DNA from: Bacteroidota bacterium
Lineage (GTDB): Bacteria; Bacteroidota; Bacteroidia; Cytophagales; Cyclobacteriaceae
Reading direction: 5' to 3'
NCBI GenBank assembly: GCA_018266435.1
Contig: JAFEAL010000018.1
Location: 47,246 to 111,245 of the forward strand
Length of the DNA stretch: 64,000 bases
In this document: piece by piece, positions 18,187 to 26,738 of the stretch
Numbering within the stretch: position 1 is the first letter of the stretch
How the letters are laid out: the number at the start of each line of letters is the position of its first letter
The notes under the pieces: generated by a model
Told to the model about the DNA's origin: nothing
What the model saw: only the letters and a program-made list of their open reading frames with translations
Databases searched by the model: none
Made by a program: the position numbers and the translations under genes

Positions 18187-18959
18187 CTTGTAAAATATGT
18201 AGCACAGAGTCGTCTTTTCTTTTTAAAACGAATGTGCTGAATACGTATAATGTTTCCTATTTTAAGTGTTCGGCCTGTGGATTTATACAAACCGAAAAAC
18301 CATACTGGCTGGAAGAGGCCTACAAAAATCCTATTAACATATCGGACACCGGAATTGTTTTACGAAATCAGCGGTTATCACGAATTGTGACCAGCCTTAT
18401 CGTTTTACTTTTTAATAGAAAAGAAAAAATTCTTGACTACGCGGGTGGCTTCGGTTTATTTACCCGCATGATGCGTGATATTGGATTTGATTTTTATTGG
18501 AGTGATCCGTACACCAAAAATGAAATGGCCAGGGGATTTGAGGTGGAGCCCGGGCGAAAATATCACCTCACAACAACCTTTGAGAGTTTTGAACATTTTG
18601 AAAATCCACGCAAGGAATTGGAGACGATTCTACAATTCTCTGAAAACATTATTCTATCAACAGAGTTAGTGCCCAGCCCAGTACCTGCCGCTGCTGACTG
18701 GTGGTATTATGGTACCGAACACGGACAACATATTGCACTTTACACCAAAAAGGCTTTTGAGGAGCTTGCCCGTCAGTTTGGGTTGCACTATTATAATTTA
18801 GATAACGTGCATATCCTCACAAAGAAACCGGTTTCTGTTTTTCAGCGAACTGTACTAAAGCTTCCTTATGTAAAGTACCTGCTCTACCTCACTTCTTTCT
18901 TCATTACCCTGTTCCTGCATTCTAAAACTTTCGATGACATGAATACCTATAAGCATTAG
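18183..18959 (+). CDS. SAM-dependent methyltransferase with N-terminal zinc ribbon
   Basis: This 258-residue class I methyltransferase begins with two CxxC knuckles (MTCKICS and FKCSACGFIQ) that probably bind zinc. The SAM motif I is ILDYAGGFGLFTRMM, near residue 80. The ATG at 18183 overlaps the preceding stop (ATGA); an upstream in-frame ATG at 18126 lies inside the polymerase gene and precedes the zinc knuckles, so it is rejected. The C-terminus ends with a hydrophobic stretch (YLLYLTSFFITLFL) that may contact the membrane. Given the locus, it may methylate a glycan, for example to cap chains; this is inference. Confidence 0.8.
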   Translation: MTCKICSTESSFLFKTNVLNTYNVSYFKCSACGFIQTEKPYWLEEAYKNPINISDTGIVLRNQRLSRIVTSLIVLLFNRKEKILDYAGGFGLFTRMMRDIGFDFYWSDPYTKNEMARGFEVEPGRKYHLTTTFESFEHFENPRKELETILQFSENIILSTELVPSPVPAAADWWYYGTEHGQHIALYTKKAFEELARQFGLHYYNLDNVHILTKKPVSVFQRTVLKLPYVKYLLYLTSFFITLFLHSKTFDDMNTYKH

Positions 18960-19024
18960 TTAAACTTCCTGTTTGCAGCCGTACCCGATCAGCAGTTTTT
19001 TTCTATACCGATACGGTCAGTTTT

Positions 19025-20140
19025 CTAATGTCGTTCGAACTGGTTGATAACTTGCGAATAAATTTGTTGGGTTTGAGTAGCGCAGGTTGGCCAGGTAAAC
19101 AATTCCAATCTTTTTTTTCCTAAACGAACCAGTTCTTCTTTTCGTGAGTGAGAAAAAACAACTCTTTCAATCGCTTGGGCTATTTGTTCGGTGGAATGAG
19201 GGTCAAAATACTCTCCGGCTTCCCCGATCACCTCGGGCATTGAACTTGTGTTGCTGCTTACCACTGCACAGTTTTGTGCCATTGCTTCCAGGGGTGGTAA
19301 CCCAAAGCCTTCGTAGTATGAAGGATAAACAAAAGCCGATGCTTTCTTATAATACAACGCAAGCAAATTATCATTTCCGCTTACCTGCCTCACTTGAGCC
19401 GAATTAAATTTTAAATGAGCTATGGCATCTTGTTCAGCTGCACTGAATGTGCCCCCGCCAAAGGCAATCAAATCAAAATTTGAACGAAGTTTCTCTGAGT
19501 TGGCCAATGATTGAAGGAGGTTAGTAAAATTCTTGTGTCCGTTACGCGAGCCTACGTAGAGCAAATAAGGTTTGTCAATTACCGCTTCTTTTATCTCAGG
19601 CGCATAGGCACTAAATCCCAAATGAACAACCGAAACTTTATTTTCAACAAAAGGGAAAAATTCAATCAAATCTCTTTTTGTACTTTCAGAAATGCAGATA
19701 ATGTGATCTGCTCTTTTGACTGCTTGCCGTTTTAAAAAAGAAGTTGGGTCTACTTTATGAAAGTGTTGTGAAAATTTTTCATGAATCATATCATAAACCG
19801 TGAGAACAACAGGACATTTTTTAGAGCCGCTTCGCCTCATGGCGTAATATGTTTCATGAACAAGATCCGGCCTCCACCGGCTAATCCCTATTTTAGCAAT
19901 AAGCTGATTGGCTACCAACAGTCCGGCAGTCAGCGGTTTGGGAAGATCTTTTGATGAGATTTTTTTTCCTTCAACAAGTGAAGCCGGTAATGAGCTGAGA
20001 AGTTGATTGCAGTAATAAGGGGCGAAGACTCTAATTTCCTGTCCTCTTTGATTTAACTCTTCGGCAAGCCTTACAAAATAACGAGAAATTCCTCCATAAG
20101 CTTGCAAAGTAAACGTTTGGTAATCGTAAGCTATCTTCAT
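19025..20140 (-). CDS. Family 4 (GT-B) glycosyltransferase
   Basis: This retaining GT-B transferase has 371 residues. The N-terminal donor/acceptor fold starts MKIAYDYQTFTLQAYGGISR (glycine-rich loop). The C-terminal Glycos_transf_1 domain has LLYVGSRNGHKNF and the EX7E motif in EGFGLPPLEAMAQNCAVVSS. TSSMPEVIGEAGEYFDP is the conserved tail. It is the last gene of a minus-strand run (flippase, polymerase, WecG-like, GT4) and overlaps the WecG-like gene by one base. Linkage and donor are unknown. Confidence 0.9.
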   Translation of the reverse strand: MKIAYDYQTFTLQAYGGISRYFVRLAEELNQRGQEIRVFAPYYCNQLLSSLPASLVEGKKISSKDLPKPLTAGLLVANQLIAKIGISRWRPDLVHETYYAMRRSGSKKCPVVLTVYDMIHEKFSQHFHKVDPTSFLKRQAVKRADHIICISESTKRDLIEFFPFVENKVSVVHLGFSAYAPEIKEAVIDKPYLLYVGSRNGHKNFTNLLQSLANSEKLRSNFDLIAFGGGTFSAAEQDAIAHLKFNSAQVRQVSGNDNLLALYYKKASAFVYPSYYEGFGLPPLEAMAQNCAVVSSNTSSMPEVIGEAGEYFDPHSTEQIAQAIERVVFSHSRKEELVRLGKKRLELFTWPTCATQTQQIYSQVINQFERH

Positions 20141-20913
20141 TACATTCTTTTAAAAACGCGTAACAAAAGGAACTGTTTAATAAAAAGGCAAACAAAATAG
20201 GTATTGGTAACGGCATAGCGTTTAAACAAACGCCTCGGCTCTTGTGAAAAACGAAACAACCACTCCAAGCCTGCCCTGCACATCCATTGCGGGGCACGTT
20301 TGGCCAGGCCTGCATAAATTTCAAAGGCTCCGCCTACGCCCAGCAAACACGCATTGATGTGCCGGCTGTTATTGGCCATCCACATTTCTTGCTTAGGGCA
20401 ACCCAACCCAACAAAAACGAGGTGCGCCCCCGATGAATTGATGGAATCAATCATTCGCCCGGTTTCTTCATTTGTCAATGGCCGAAACGGAGGAGAAATC
20501 ATTCCGGCAACGGCAAGTGCAGGAAATTTTTCCTGCACTTTGTTTTTCAACTGTTGCAGCACTTCCGGGGTTGATCCGTAAAAGAAAACAGGCAGTTGAT
20601 TCTTCTCACATTCGTGCAACACGCTCCCCATAAAATCCATACCGGCTATGCGCTCTTGTTTTATTCCGTATAGCATACGAAGGGCAAACACTAATGGCAT
20701 ACCATCGGCAAACGTAAAGGTGGATTGATCAACCTGGTTTTTAAAGACCAATGATTTTTTTGCTTCTACCGTCATGTGCGCGTTGGCAAAGCAGGCATAC
20801 GATGGCGTTTTGGTTTTGCCCAATTGCAAAATGGTTTGCAATGCTCCCGCATAAGAAATCAAACTGATCTGCAAACTGATCACCCGTTTTCGCAAAGTGG
20901 TTACTGCCGGCAT
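20140..20913 (-). CDS. WecG/TagA/CpsF family (GT26) glycosyltransferase
   Basis: This family adds ManNAc, ManNAcA or a similar sugar to lipid-linked GlcNAc. In 257 residues the markers are FANAHMTVEAKK, FADGMPLVFALR, RIAGMDFM and the core VFVGLGCPKQEMWMANN. LLGVGGAFEIYAGLAKRAP and QWMCRAGLEWLFRF complete the signature. It lies 2 bp from the O-antigen ligase-like gene and is coupled to the GT4 gene. It probably adds the second sugar of the repeat unit, or a teichoic-like linkage sugar; the donor cannot be decided. Confidence 0.92.
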   Translation of the reverse strand: MPAVTTLRKRVISLQISLISYAGALQTILQLGKTKTPSYACFANAHMTVEAKKSLVFKNQVDQSTFTFADGMPLVFALRMLYGIKQERIAGMDFMGSVLHECEKNQLPVFFYGSTPEVLQQLKNKVQEKFPALAVAGMISPPFRPLTNEETGRMIDSINSSGAHLVFVGLGCPKQEMWMANNSRHINACLLGVGGAFEIYAGLAKRAPQWMCRAGLEWLFRFSQEPRRLFKRYAVTNTYFVCLFIKQFLLLRVFKRM

Positions 20914-20915
20914 TG

Positions 20916-22160
20916 TTACGCAGGTTGGTTTTTTTTGTCTGGGTACGAAAAAACGGAAAGAAGAAATGCCATAGCCAAAATCCCTTTGTTAGTTTCAAGC
21001 ATTGATTCAGTGAGCATGGCAAAAAGGCACAGGCCCAGCAGGCATTGGCCCAGCCAATGCCTGCGCTGCATATTGAACAAGAAAAAAAACGAAGCCAGCC
21101 AAACAACTAATCCGATGAGCCCGAAGTTTACCACTGTTTGCAAGTATTGATTGTGTGTGTTAAACCGGTTATAACGTGAGGCAAAGTAAAACTGTCTTTT
21201 TTCATAGGCGGCTTGCAATTCATCCTGGCCATCGCCTGTGCCTACACCCAGCATCGGATTTTTTTTGATTTCATCCAGCGCGCATGTCCAAACAGCTTTG
21301 CGCATGGCAATGCCGTTCCAAGGTATAAACCCCAGCGAGGCATCGCGGTCTAGCGGAATAGTGTTCTGCCCTCCGGCAAAGTAATCGTTCACTTTGGTTT
21401 TCAGCGAAGGCACCAAAAAAATAAATAAGATCACCGCACTCACGGTGGCAGTCGTCCAAACAAAAAATGTTTTTCGGCTTTTACTCAATCGAAACGCATA
21501 GATAGCGGCTGCGATCAGCCAGGCTAACATAAGCTGGAGCACACTGAGCAAAAAAATAAACAACGAGAAAAAAGAAACCAGCATGATAAAAATCGGCAGC
21601 CTGTGAAAAAGATTGGGAAGTAATCCGGGATTGAAACGCGCTTCAACCAAAATAATCATCGAAGCCAGGCTAAACAAACTGAGTACGTACGGGTAAAAAT
21701 CCAACTGCCCGGCCAGGCCATGTGAAAATAAGTGGGCGGTGCTGTGCTGTTCAGCCCAGTAAAATATTCCCCTTACCAAAGCGGTGATACAAGCAGCAAA
21801 AATTACCACTACAAACACGGCCGCAATCCTACTGCGTTCAGTTTTCCAAGCAAACGCTACGGTGCCAAACACCAGCGGGTAAGCCAGCAGCAGGCTTTTT
21901 TGTTGCAGGCGGAACAAGCCCTCGTCCACATTTTGAGTGTAGGTCATTCCGATCAGGGCAATCCATACCAGCGAAGAAATCAATACGATCCATTTTAACC
22001 GTTCGGAATCAAATTTTTTGGGTAAAAAAACCAGCCAAAAAAGAAACAACAAAATAGTGGTGACAGAATTAAACCCCGGAGGCAAGGGCACTGAAGCGGC
22101 CACCGCACCTGACAAAACCAGAAACCCTTTCCGCTGATTAGTTTCGCTCAGCACCTTCAT
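20916..22160 (-). CDS. O-antigen ligase/polymerase family protein
   Basis: This 414-residue polytopic membrane protein has about ten to twelve helices. The periplasmic loop has GVGTGDGQDELQAAYEKRQF followed by RFNTHNQYLQTVVNFGLIG, the Wzy_C/WaaL signature with its conserved His. It may ligate finished glycan to a lipid A core or polymerise units. The start overlaps the flippase stop by 4 bp. With the gene at 17008 this makes two candidates for the polymerase and ligase roles; which is which cannot be told from sequence. Confidence 0.88.
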   Translation of the reverse strand: MKVLSETNQRKGFLVLSGAVAASVPLPPGFNSVTTILLFLFWLVFLPKKFDSERLKWIVLISSLVWIALIGMTYTQNVDEGLFRLQQKSLLLAYPLVFGTVAFAWKTERSRIAAVFVVVIFAACITALVRGIFYWAEQHSTAHLFSHGLAGQLDFYPYVLSLFSLASMIILVEARFNPGLLPNLFHRLPIFIMLVSFFSLFIFLLSVLQLMLAWLIAAAIYAFRLSKSRKTFFVWTTATVSAVILFIFLVPSLKTKVNDYFAGGQNTIPLDRDASLGFIPWNGIAMRKAVWTCALDEIKKNPMLGVGTGDGQDELQAAYEKRQFYFASRYNRFNTHNQYLQTVVNFGLIGLVVWLASFFFLFNMQRRHWLGQCLLGLCLFAMLTESMLETNKGILAMAFLLSVFSYPDKKNQPA

Positions 22161-23500
22161 GGTATTTCGGTTGAACGTGATGCAGTTGCCTCATCGGGCA
22201 ATGAGAATTTTTTGTACGTGAATGCCAGCAGCGTTACTCCCATTAATGCAAAACTAATGAAATAGGTGTAGTGGTTCTCTCCAAAAAAGAATTTGGCCAG
22301 TACCGGCAGCACCAACGACAACGAGCAGTAGAAAAAAAACTGGAGCCGGAACACAACCGTTTTGAAGTTCATAAACCCAACCGCAAACGAAATGGCCAAT
22401 GCTGTTTCTCCAATGAAAAGGCTTATCGGAATGGAGTTGACCGAACCTCCCGAGTAAGCCAACACAACCAAACTTGCGGCCGTCAGCCCGGAAGTGACCA
22501 ATGTAATTTTCATGAATGAAATTTCTTTGTGCTCCAGTACTAACCGGGTGTATAAACTATTGAACACACTGAATGAAACAGCTGCCAATACCATCCATAA
22601 AAAGTAGGTTGAATTTGCCGCATACTGTGAGCCAAAAAATAAAGAGATGAACACGTTGGGAAAAATCAAAACTGAGCCTAACAAACCCAGGCCGATCATC
22701 ATGCCCAGTTGATCCACAGATAAACAAATTTTATCGTTCAGCATTTGGTTTACAAATGCCTGGTGAATTACCCGCAGTACGCCTTTATAGATCGTGTAAA
22801 ATTTCAAGGCCAAAAAAGAAATCACCAGTTCCTGATCGTCAAAGAAAACCGGGGCAATCAACAAGATACCCAAGCCCATAAAATAAAAACTGAGGTTGAG
22901 AATACCCAACGGAATGGTTTTTACATATACCTGAAGCGAAGAAAGTGATGGTTTATAAAAAATTTTAGACCCAAGAAAAAATGAAATCAAATAGTTGGTG
23001 ATAAAATAAACTACCACCGTAGCCGCCACATAAACTGACCACAGTTGATCAGGCCAAAAAAATACGGCTCCGGCACTGGCCACCAAGGGCAATGCCACCC
23101 GAACAAAGGCCACCATCGCCCCTTCAATGGCCGCCCCGCGTGCATACAATGCGTAATCGGCACTGGCCGCTACCAACGGAGCCAACAAAAAAAACAAGTA
23201 CAGGTTTTTGATACATCCCAGCACAGCAGCTGCGGCAAGCAAAATCCCAAATGTGATCCGCGCGGTTTGGGCTTCCTCCAGTTTTTCTTTCCAATTTTCA
23301 TGGAGGGCTATACTGCGGATGGCGGCCGACTGCATGCCAAACCCCACCAGCCCAATAACCAGTTGCAAAAAAGATTCAAATTCACCGATGGCTGCCATTT
23401 GCCCTGGTAAAGCCTTTTGAGCCATCCACTTCAGCACCAACACCGACAGCACATAGCCGCTGCCAGTTAAAGCAAAAATGAGGGTGAGCCGTTTAAGCAT
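22157..23500 (-). CDS. Wzx-like polysaccharide flippase
   Basis: This 447-residue membrane protein of the MATE/PST type has about 12-14 helices and moves lipid-linked sugar units across the inner membrane. The ATG at 23500 begins MLKRLTLIFALTGSGYVLS, directly into the first helix, as is normal for the family. The longer start at 23581 would add an unconserved tail that crosses the divergent promoter region. It overlaps the O-antigen ligase-like gene by 4 bp and heads a four-gene minus-strand unit. A second flippase is encoded at 44444-45904. Confidence 0.85.
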   Translation of the reverse strand: MLKRLTLIFALTGSGYVLSVLVLKWMAQKALPGQMAAIGEFESFLQLVIGLVGFGMQSAAIRSIALHENWKEKLEEAQTARITFGILLAAAAVLGCIKNLYLFFLLAPLVAASADYALYARGAAIEGAMVAFVRVALPLVASAGAVFFWPDQLWSVYVAATVVVYFITNYLISFFLGSKIFYKPSLSSLQVYVKTIPLGILNLSFYFMGLGILLIAPVFFDDQELVISFLALKFYTIYKGVLRVIHQAFVNQMLNDKICLSVDQLGMMIGLGLLGSVLIFPNVFISLFFGSQYAANSTYFLWMVLAAVSFSVFNSLYTRLVLEHKEISFMKITLVTSGLTAASLVVLAYSGGSVNSIPISLFIGETALAISFAVGFMNFKTVVFRLQFFFYCSLSLVLPVLAKFFFGENHYTYFISFALMGVTLLAFTYKKFSLPDEATASRSTEIP

Positions 23501-23605
23501 GAAACAACAAGTAGCTAAAAAATAACCCGGGTTTTGCCGCAAAACTAAGGAAAGGGAATGGATAAGTTTTTTGGCCACCACTTTTTTGATAACATTGCAA
23601 ACGAT

Positions 23606-24469
23606 ATGGATTCAAACTTAAATGACGAGATTGATCTTCGCGATCTCTTTTTTAAAATTCTCAGGTACTTTCTTGGAAAAAAGAAACTGATAGCCGGTTG
23701 TGTTTTGATTGGAGGGTTAGCCGGAATAATTGTTTTTTCAGCAATGCCAAAAATTTATGAAAGCAAAATGCTGTTGCGTTCTGATATCCTGACCGAGTCA
23801 TATTCAAAACAACTAACCGAAGATTTCTTTAAACTAATCGATCAAAAAAATACTCCCGTGTTGAGCAAAAGACTAAGCCTGTCTGAGCAAGAGGCTTCAT
23901 TGATTGATGGAATTATTTTTGATTATGTGAAGTCAGAGAATCCTGTAAAAACTGGACGAATGGAGGAGGTGGAGAAATATTTTGAGTCCAACATGCTAAT
24001 AATTACGGTTTGGGTCAAAGACAACTCCATACTTAATAAGTTGCAACCTGGCATTATTCAGTTTCTTCAAAGCAACCCATTTGTAAAAGTAAGGGTAGAA
24101 AGACGTAAGCAGATGTTTCATGCTCTCATAAAAAAACTTGACAAAGAAATCAAATCCCTTGACAGCCTGAAGCAAACTCTTTTTAAAGGAGTTGGCACCA
24201 AAAGCACTTTAAATCCGGAAATGGTATTGGTCGATCCGTCAAACATCTACACAAAGTTGATGGAACTGACCCGTGAAAAAATCAGCTATAAAAATGAATT
24301 GGAATTGATTGAAAGCATCCAGTTAATCGAAGGATTTACTGCTTTTGAGAAACCGCTAAAACCGAATCTTTCAAAATACCTGGTGGCCGGGCTAGTAGCT
24401 GGCCTTGCTCTTGCGGCCTTAATTCTGTTGATTCAGCCTATAGCAAAAGAGCTAAAGGCTAACCCATGA
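23606..24469 (+). CDS. Wzz-like chain-length/polysaccharide co-polymerase
   Basis: The 287-residue protein has two membrane helices at about residues 24-47 (IAGCVLIGGLAGIIVFSA) and 262-282 (YLVAGLVAGLALAALILLI). They flank a long, charged, partly coiled-coil periplasmic domain. This is the layout of Wzz and PCP proteins that set glycan chain length. There is no cytoplasmic BY-kinase. The ATG at 23606 gives MDSNLNDEIDLRDLFFK; the upstream ATG at 23558 is less likely. Its stop overlaps the ccmB start by 4 bp, an unusual coupling of a glycan gene to cytochrome maturation. Confidence 0.78.
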   Translation: MDSNLNDEIDLRDLFFKILRYFLGKKKLIAGCVLIGGLAGIIVFSAMPKIYESKMLLRSDILTESYSKQLTEDFFKLIDQKNTPVLSKRLSLSEQEASLIDGIIFDYVKSENPVKTGRMEEVEKYFESNMLIITVWVKDNSILNKLQPGIIQFLQSNPFVKVRVERRKQMFHALIKKLDKEIKSLDSLKQTLFKGVGTKSTLNPEMVLVDPSNIYTKLMELTREKISYKNELELIESIQLIEGFTAFEKPLKPNLSKYLVAGLVAGLALAALILLIQPIAKELKANP

Positions 24470-25128
24470 ACTTTATCCTCGCTCTCCTTCAAAAAGAATT
24501 CTCCCTCGAACTGAAACGAAAATCAGTCATCGCGGGTCTGGGGTTGTATTTGGTGAGTATGGTTTTCATTATCTATTTCTCGTTTGCCCTGCGGCAAAAC
24601 CTCATTACTCCGCTGGTGTGGAGCGCCCTCTTCTGGATCACGATCTTATTTGTGGCAATCAATACCGTGGCCAAAAGTTTTATCGGTGAGAAACGCGGCC
24701 TCGAAATTTATTTTTACTCCATCGCCAGCCCGCTGATGATTCTTTTTTCTAAAATGATTTACAACTTCGTACTCTGCCTAATTCTTTCCCTCACGGGTTA
24801 TTTTTTGTTTATTCTCTTGCTGAATAATCCGGTTAACGACCACCTCACATTTTTACTTACGCTGCTACTCACTTCGCTTGGGTTTGCCACTTCGCTCACG
24901 TTGCTATCGGGCATTGCTTCCAAAGCCAACAACAGCAACATTTTAATGGCCGTACTCAGCTTTCCGGTGGTTATTTCTGTTTTGCTGGTGGCTATTAAAG
25001 TTACCAAAAACTGCATGGATGATCTGGACCCCAGCGTGAGCTATCGGCCCTTGCTTACCCTTTTAGCCATTGATGCGCTGGTCAGTGCGGTTTCATTCAT
25101 CTTGTTTCCGTTTACATGGAAAAACTAA
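24466..25128 (+). CDS. ccmB: Haem exporter permease CcmB
   Basis: CcmB is the membrane part of the CcmAB ABC transporter in cytochrome c maturation system I, working with CcmC to load haem onto CcmE. The 220-residue protein has six hydrophobic helices and begins LQKEFSLELKRKSVI, typical of CcmB. FIGEKRGLEIYFYSIAS and SGIASKANNSNILMAVLSFP are family blocks. No ccmA gene is in this window. The start lies inside the stop of the wzz-like gene (ATGA). Confidence 0.92.
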   Translation: MNFILALLQKEFSLELKRKSVIAGLGLYLVSMVFIIYFSFALRQNLITPLVWSALFWITILFVAINTVAKSFIGEKRGLEIYFYSIASPLMILFSKMIYNFVLCLILSLTGYFLFILLLNNPVNDHLTFLLTLLLTSLGFATSLTLLSGIASKANNSNILMAVLSFPVVISVLLVAIKVTKNCMDDLDPSVSYRPLLTLLAIDALVSAVSFILFPFTWKN

Positions 25129-25221
25129 GCCTCTGGATGTTGGCAAAAAATCGACCTCTTGAACCCATCACAATTGCTTTGAGTTACTTATAAATTGTTG
25201 GGTAGTCTATCCTATTCCTCT

Positions 25222-25229
25222 TATCTTCG
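25222..25229 (+). promoter_or_regulatory. Candidate -7 element (TATCTTCG) before ccmC
   Basis: TATCTTCG is one base from TAnnTTTG and ends 7 bp before the ccmC ATG, implying a leaderless or near-leaderless message. A TTG lies at 25198-25200, 21 bp upstream. Confidence 0.3.
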
Positions 25230-25236
25230 CCCCAAA

Positions 25237-25917
25237 ATGAAAACTAGCGGGTGGAAAATTTTGTGTGTCGTACTTTTGCTCTACACGGCTGTGGCTGGGC
25301 TGCTGCTGGATGTGCCCCGGCTAAACATAGTAAACGAAACCATCCGGGCGTTATATTTTCATGTGCCGATGTGGTTTGGCATGGTGTTTCTTTTTTCTAT
25401 GTCGCTTTGGCACGCCATCCGTTACCTGCGCAACCCAAGTATTGAAACCGACATCCATTCTTTTGAATACGCCACAGTAGGGTTAGTGTTTGGCGTGCTG
25501 GGCATCATCACCGGAATGATCTGGGCCAACTATACCTGGGGTTCGCCCTGGCATGGCGACCCAAAACAAAACAGCGCGGCTATAGCCCTGCTGGTATACT
25601 TAGCTTATTTTATCTTGCGCGGTTCGCTTTCTAATGACGAGCAGCGTGCCAAACTCAGCGCGGTATATAATGTTTTTGCATTCGTGGCCATGATTCCGCT
25701 GCTCTTCATTATCCCTCGTATGACCAGCAGCATGCACCCGGGCAATGGCGGAAATCCCGGCTTCAATGCCTATGACCTGGACAGTAAAATGCGTCTGGTG
25801 TTTTACCCGGCTGTAATCGGTTGGATTTTGTTAGGATACTGGATTGCCTCACTGCGCATCCGTTTGAAATTGGCTGAAGAAAAATTGAATGAACTGGAAC
25901 ATGAAAAAAATAGTTAG
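25237..25917 (+). CDS. ccmC: Haem exporter/handling protein CcmC
   Basis: CcmC presents haem to CcmE at the periplasmic face. The 226-residue protein has six helices. Its WWD-type haem domain (WANYTWGSPWHGDPKQNSAA, about residues 96-115) is a degenerate version of the classical WGTxWxWDxR. LYFHVPMWFGM and SMHPGNGGNPGF hold the conserved His residues (near residues 43 and 167). The ATG at 25237 is chosen because the in-frame start at 25195 precedes the promoter-like box. The last 17 bp overlap the ccmD-like gene. Confidence 0.92.
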   Translation: MKTSGWKILCVVLLLYTAVAGLLLDVPRLNIVNETIRALYFHVPMWFGMVFLFSMSLWHAIRYLRNPSIETDIHSFEYATVGLVFGVLGIITGMIWANYTWGSPWHGDPKQNSAAIALLVYLAYFILRGSLSNDEQRAKLSAVYNVFAFVAMIPLLFIIPRMTSSMHPGNGGNPGFNAYDLDSKMRLVFYPAVIGWILLGYWIASLRIRLKLAEEKLNELEHEKNS

Positions 25918-26116
25918 TCTTTTGTGTGGAGTGATGTTGCTGAGCCCGGCTCTCTTAGCACAAGATGTGCAGATGGCCGACACCCTGCGCAGCGAAGGAA
26001 AAATTTATGTATTGGTGGCCATCATCGTGGTTATTCTGGTGGGGTTAATTACCTTTCTTTTTTTCACTGACCGAAAAATTTCGAGGTTGGAAAAACAGAT
26101 CAACCAAAAAAAATAA
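25901..26116 (+). CDS. CcmD-like small membrane protein
   Basis: This 71-residue protein has a signal-like N-terminal helix (MKKIVSLLCGVMLLSPALLA), a short loop and one membrane helix (YVLVAIIVVILVGLITFLFF). A charged end follows (DRKISRLEKQINQKK). Its place between ccmC and ccmE and this shape fit the CcmD role of stabilising the CcmC-CcmE complex. Primary sequence alone would not prove it. It overlaps ccmC by 17 bp. Confidence 0.7.
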   Translation: MKKIVSLLCGVMLLSPALLAQDVQMADTLRSEGKIYVLVAIIVVILVGLITFLFFTDRKISRLEKQINQKK

Positions 26117-26163
26117 CTCAACGCTCAGGCACTCAGCCCAACTCCTTTCTTAATTCGTGAGGC

Positions 26164-26194
26164 TTGTGGCTGGTTAGAAATACGGCTACCTTTG
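26164..26194 (+). promoter_or_regulatory. Bacteroidetes promoter upstream of ccmE
   Basis: TTG at 26164-26166 and TACCTTTG at 26187-26194 are separated by 20 bp, matching the TTTG/TAnnTTTG consensus of the Bacteroidetes housekeeping sigma factor. The expected transcript start is about 40 bp before the ccmE ATG at 26238. Confidence 0.6.
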
Positions 26195-26237
26195 TTATTC
26201 AAAATTGTGTATCTAAAATTGCAATTCATCTTTCACC

Positions 26238-26654
26238 ATGAAACGCACCTATATCCTTGCTATCGTTGTCATTGCCGCAGCCATTGGTATCATCATCGCC
26301 ACGGCAGGTGATGCCAGCACTTATGTAAACTTTGATCAAGCTCACCAACTGGCCCTGGAGGGAAAAAGCACCCAAATTCACGTAGTCGGTCAATTGAAAA
26401 AAGACACGGCCGGCCATGTGGTGGGACTGCAAACCAGTGATGACAAACTTTCGTTTTCATTTGTGTTGGTCGATGATAACCAGAAAGAACAAAACGTAAT
26501 TTATAATGAACCTATGCCTCCCGATTTTCTAAAAAGCGAAAAAGTAGTGGTCATTGGCGGGTATCAAAACGATCAGTTTATTGCCCACAAAATCCTGCTG
26601 AAGTGCCCTTCGAAGTATCAAAACAATACGCTCACCGTTAACAGCAAACCTTAG
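26238..26654 (+). CDS. ccmE: Cytochrome c maturation haem chaperone CcmE (CxxxY type)
   Basis: CcmE binds haem covalently in the periplasm and passes it to the CcmF/H ligase. In this 138-residue protein an N-terminal helix (ILAIVVIAAAIGIIIAT) anchors an OB-fold domain (VVGQLKKDTAGHVVG, VVVIGGYQNDQF). The haem-binding site, normally HxxxY, is here LKCPSKY, with Cys123 and Tyr127, the CxxxY form reported in archaeal and some other CcmE proteins. Its own promoter appears to lie about 45-70 bp upstream. Confidence 0.9.
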   Translation: MKRTYILAIVVIAAAIGIIIATAGDASTYVNFDQAHQLALEGKSTQIHVVGQLKKDTAGHVVGLQTSDDKLSFSFVLVDDNQKEQNVIYNEPMPPDFLKSEKVVVIGGYQNDQFIAHKILLKCPSKYQNNTLTVNSKP

Positions 26655-26738
26655 TAAAACTGAAAATTAGCAGTTCGATAATGACTCCAGTGATTCCATT
26701 TTCAAATTTTTAAATCGGCTAATTTTTCAAATTAATTT

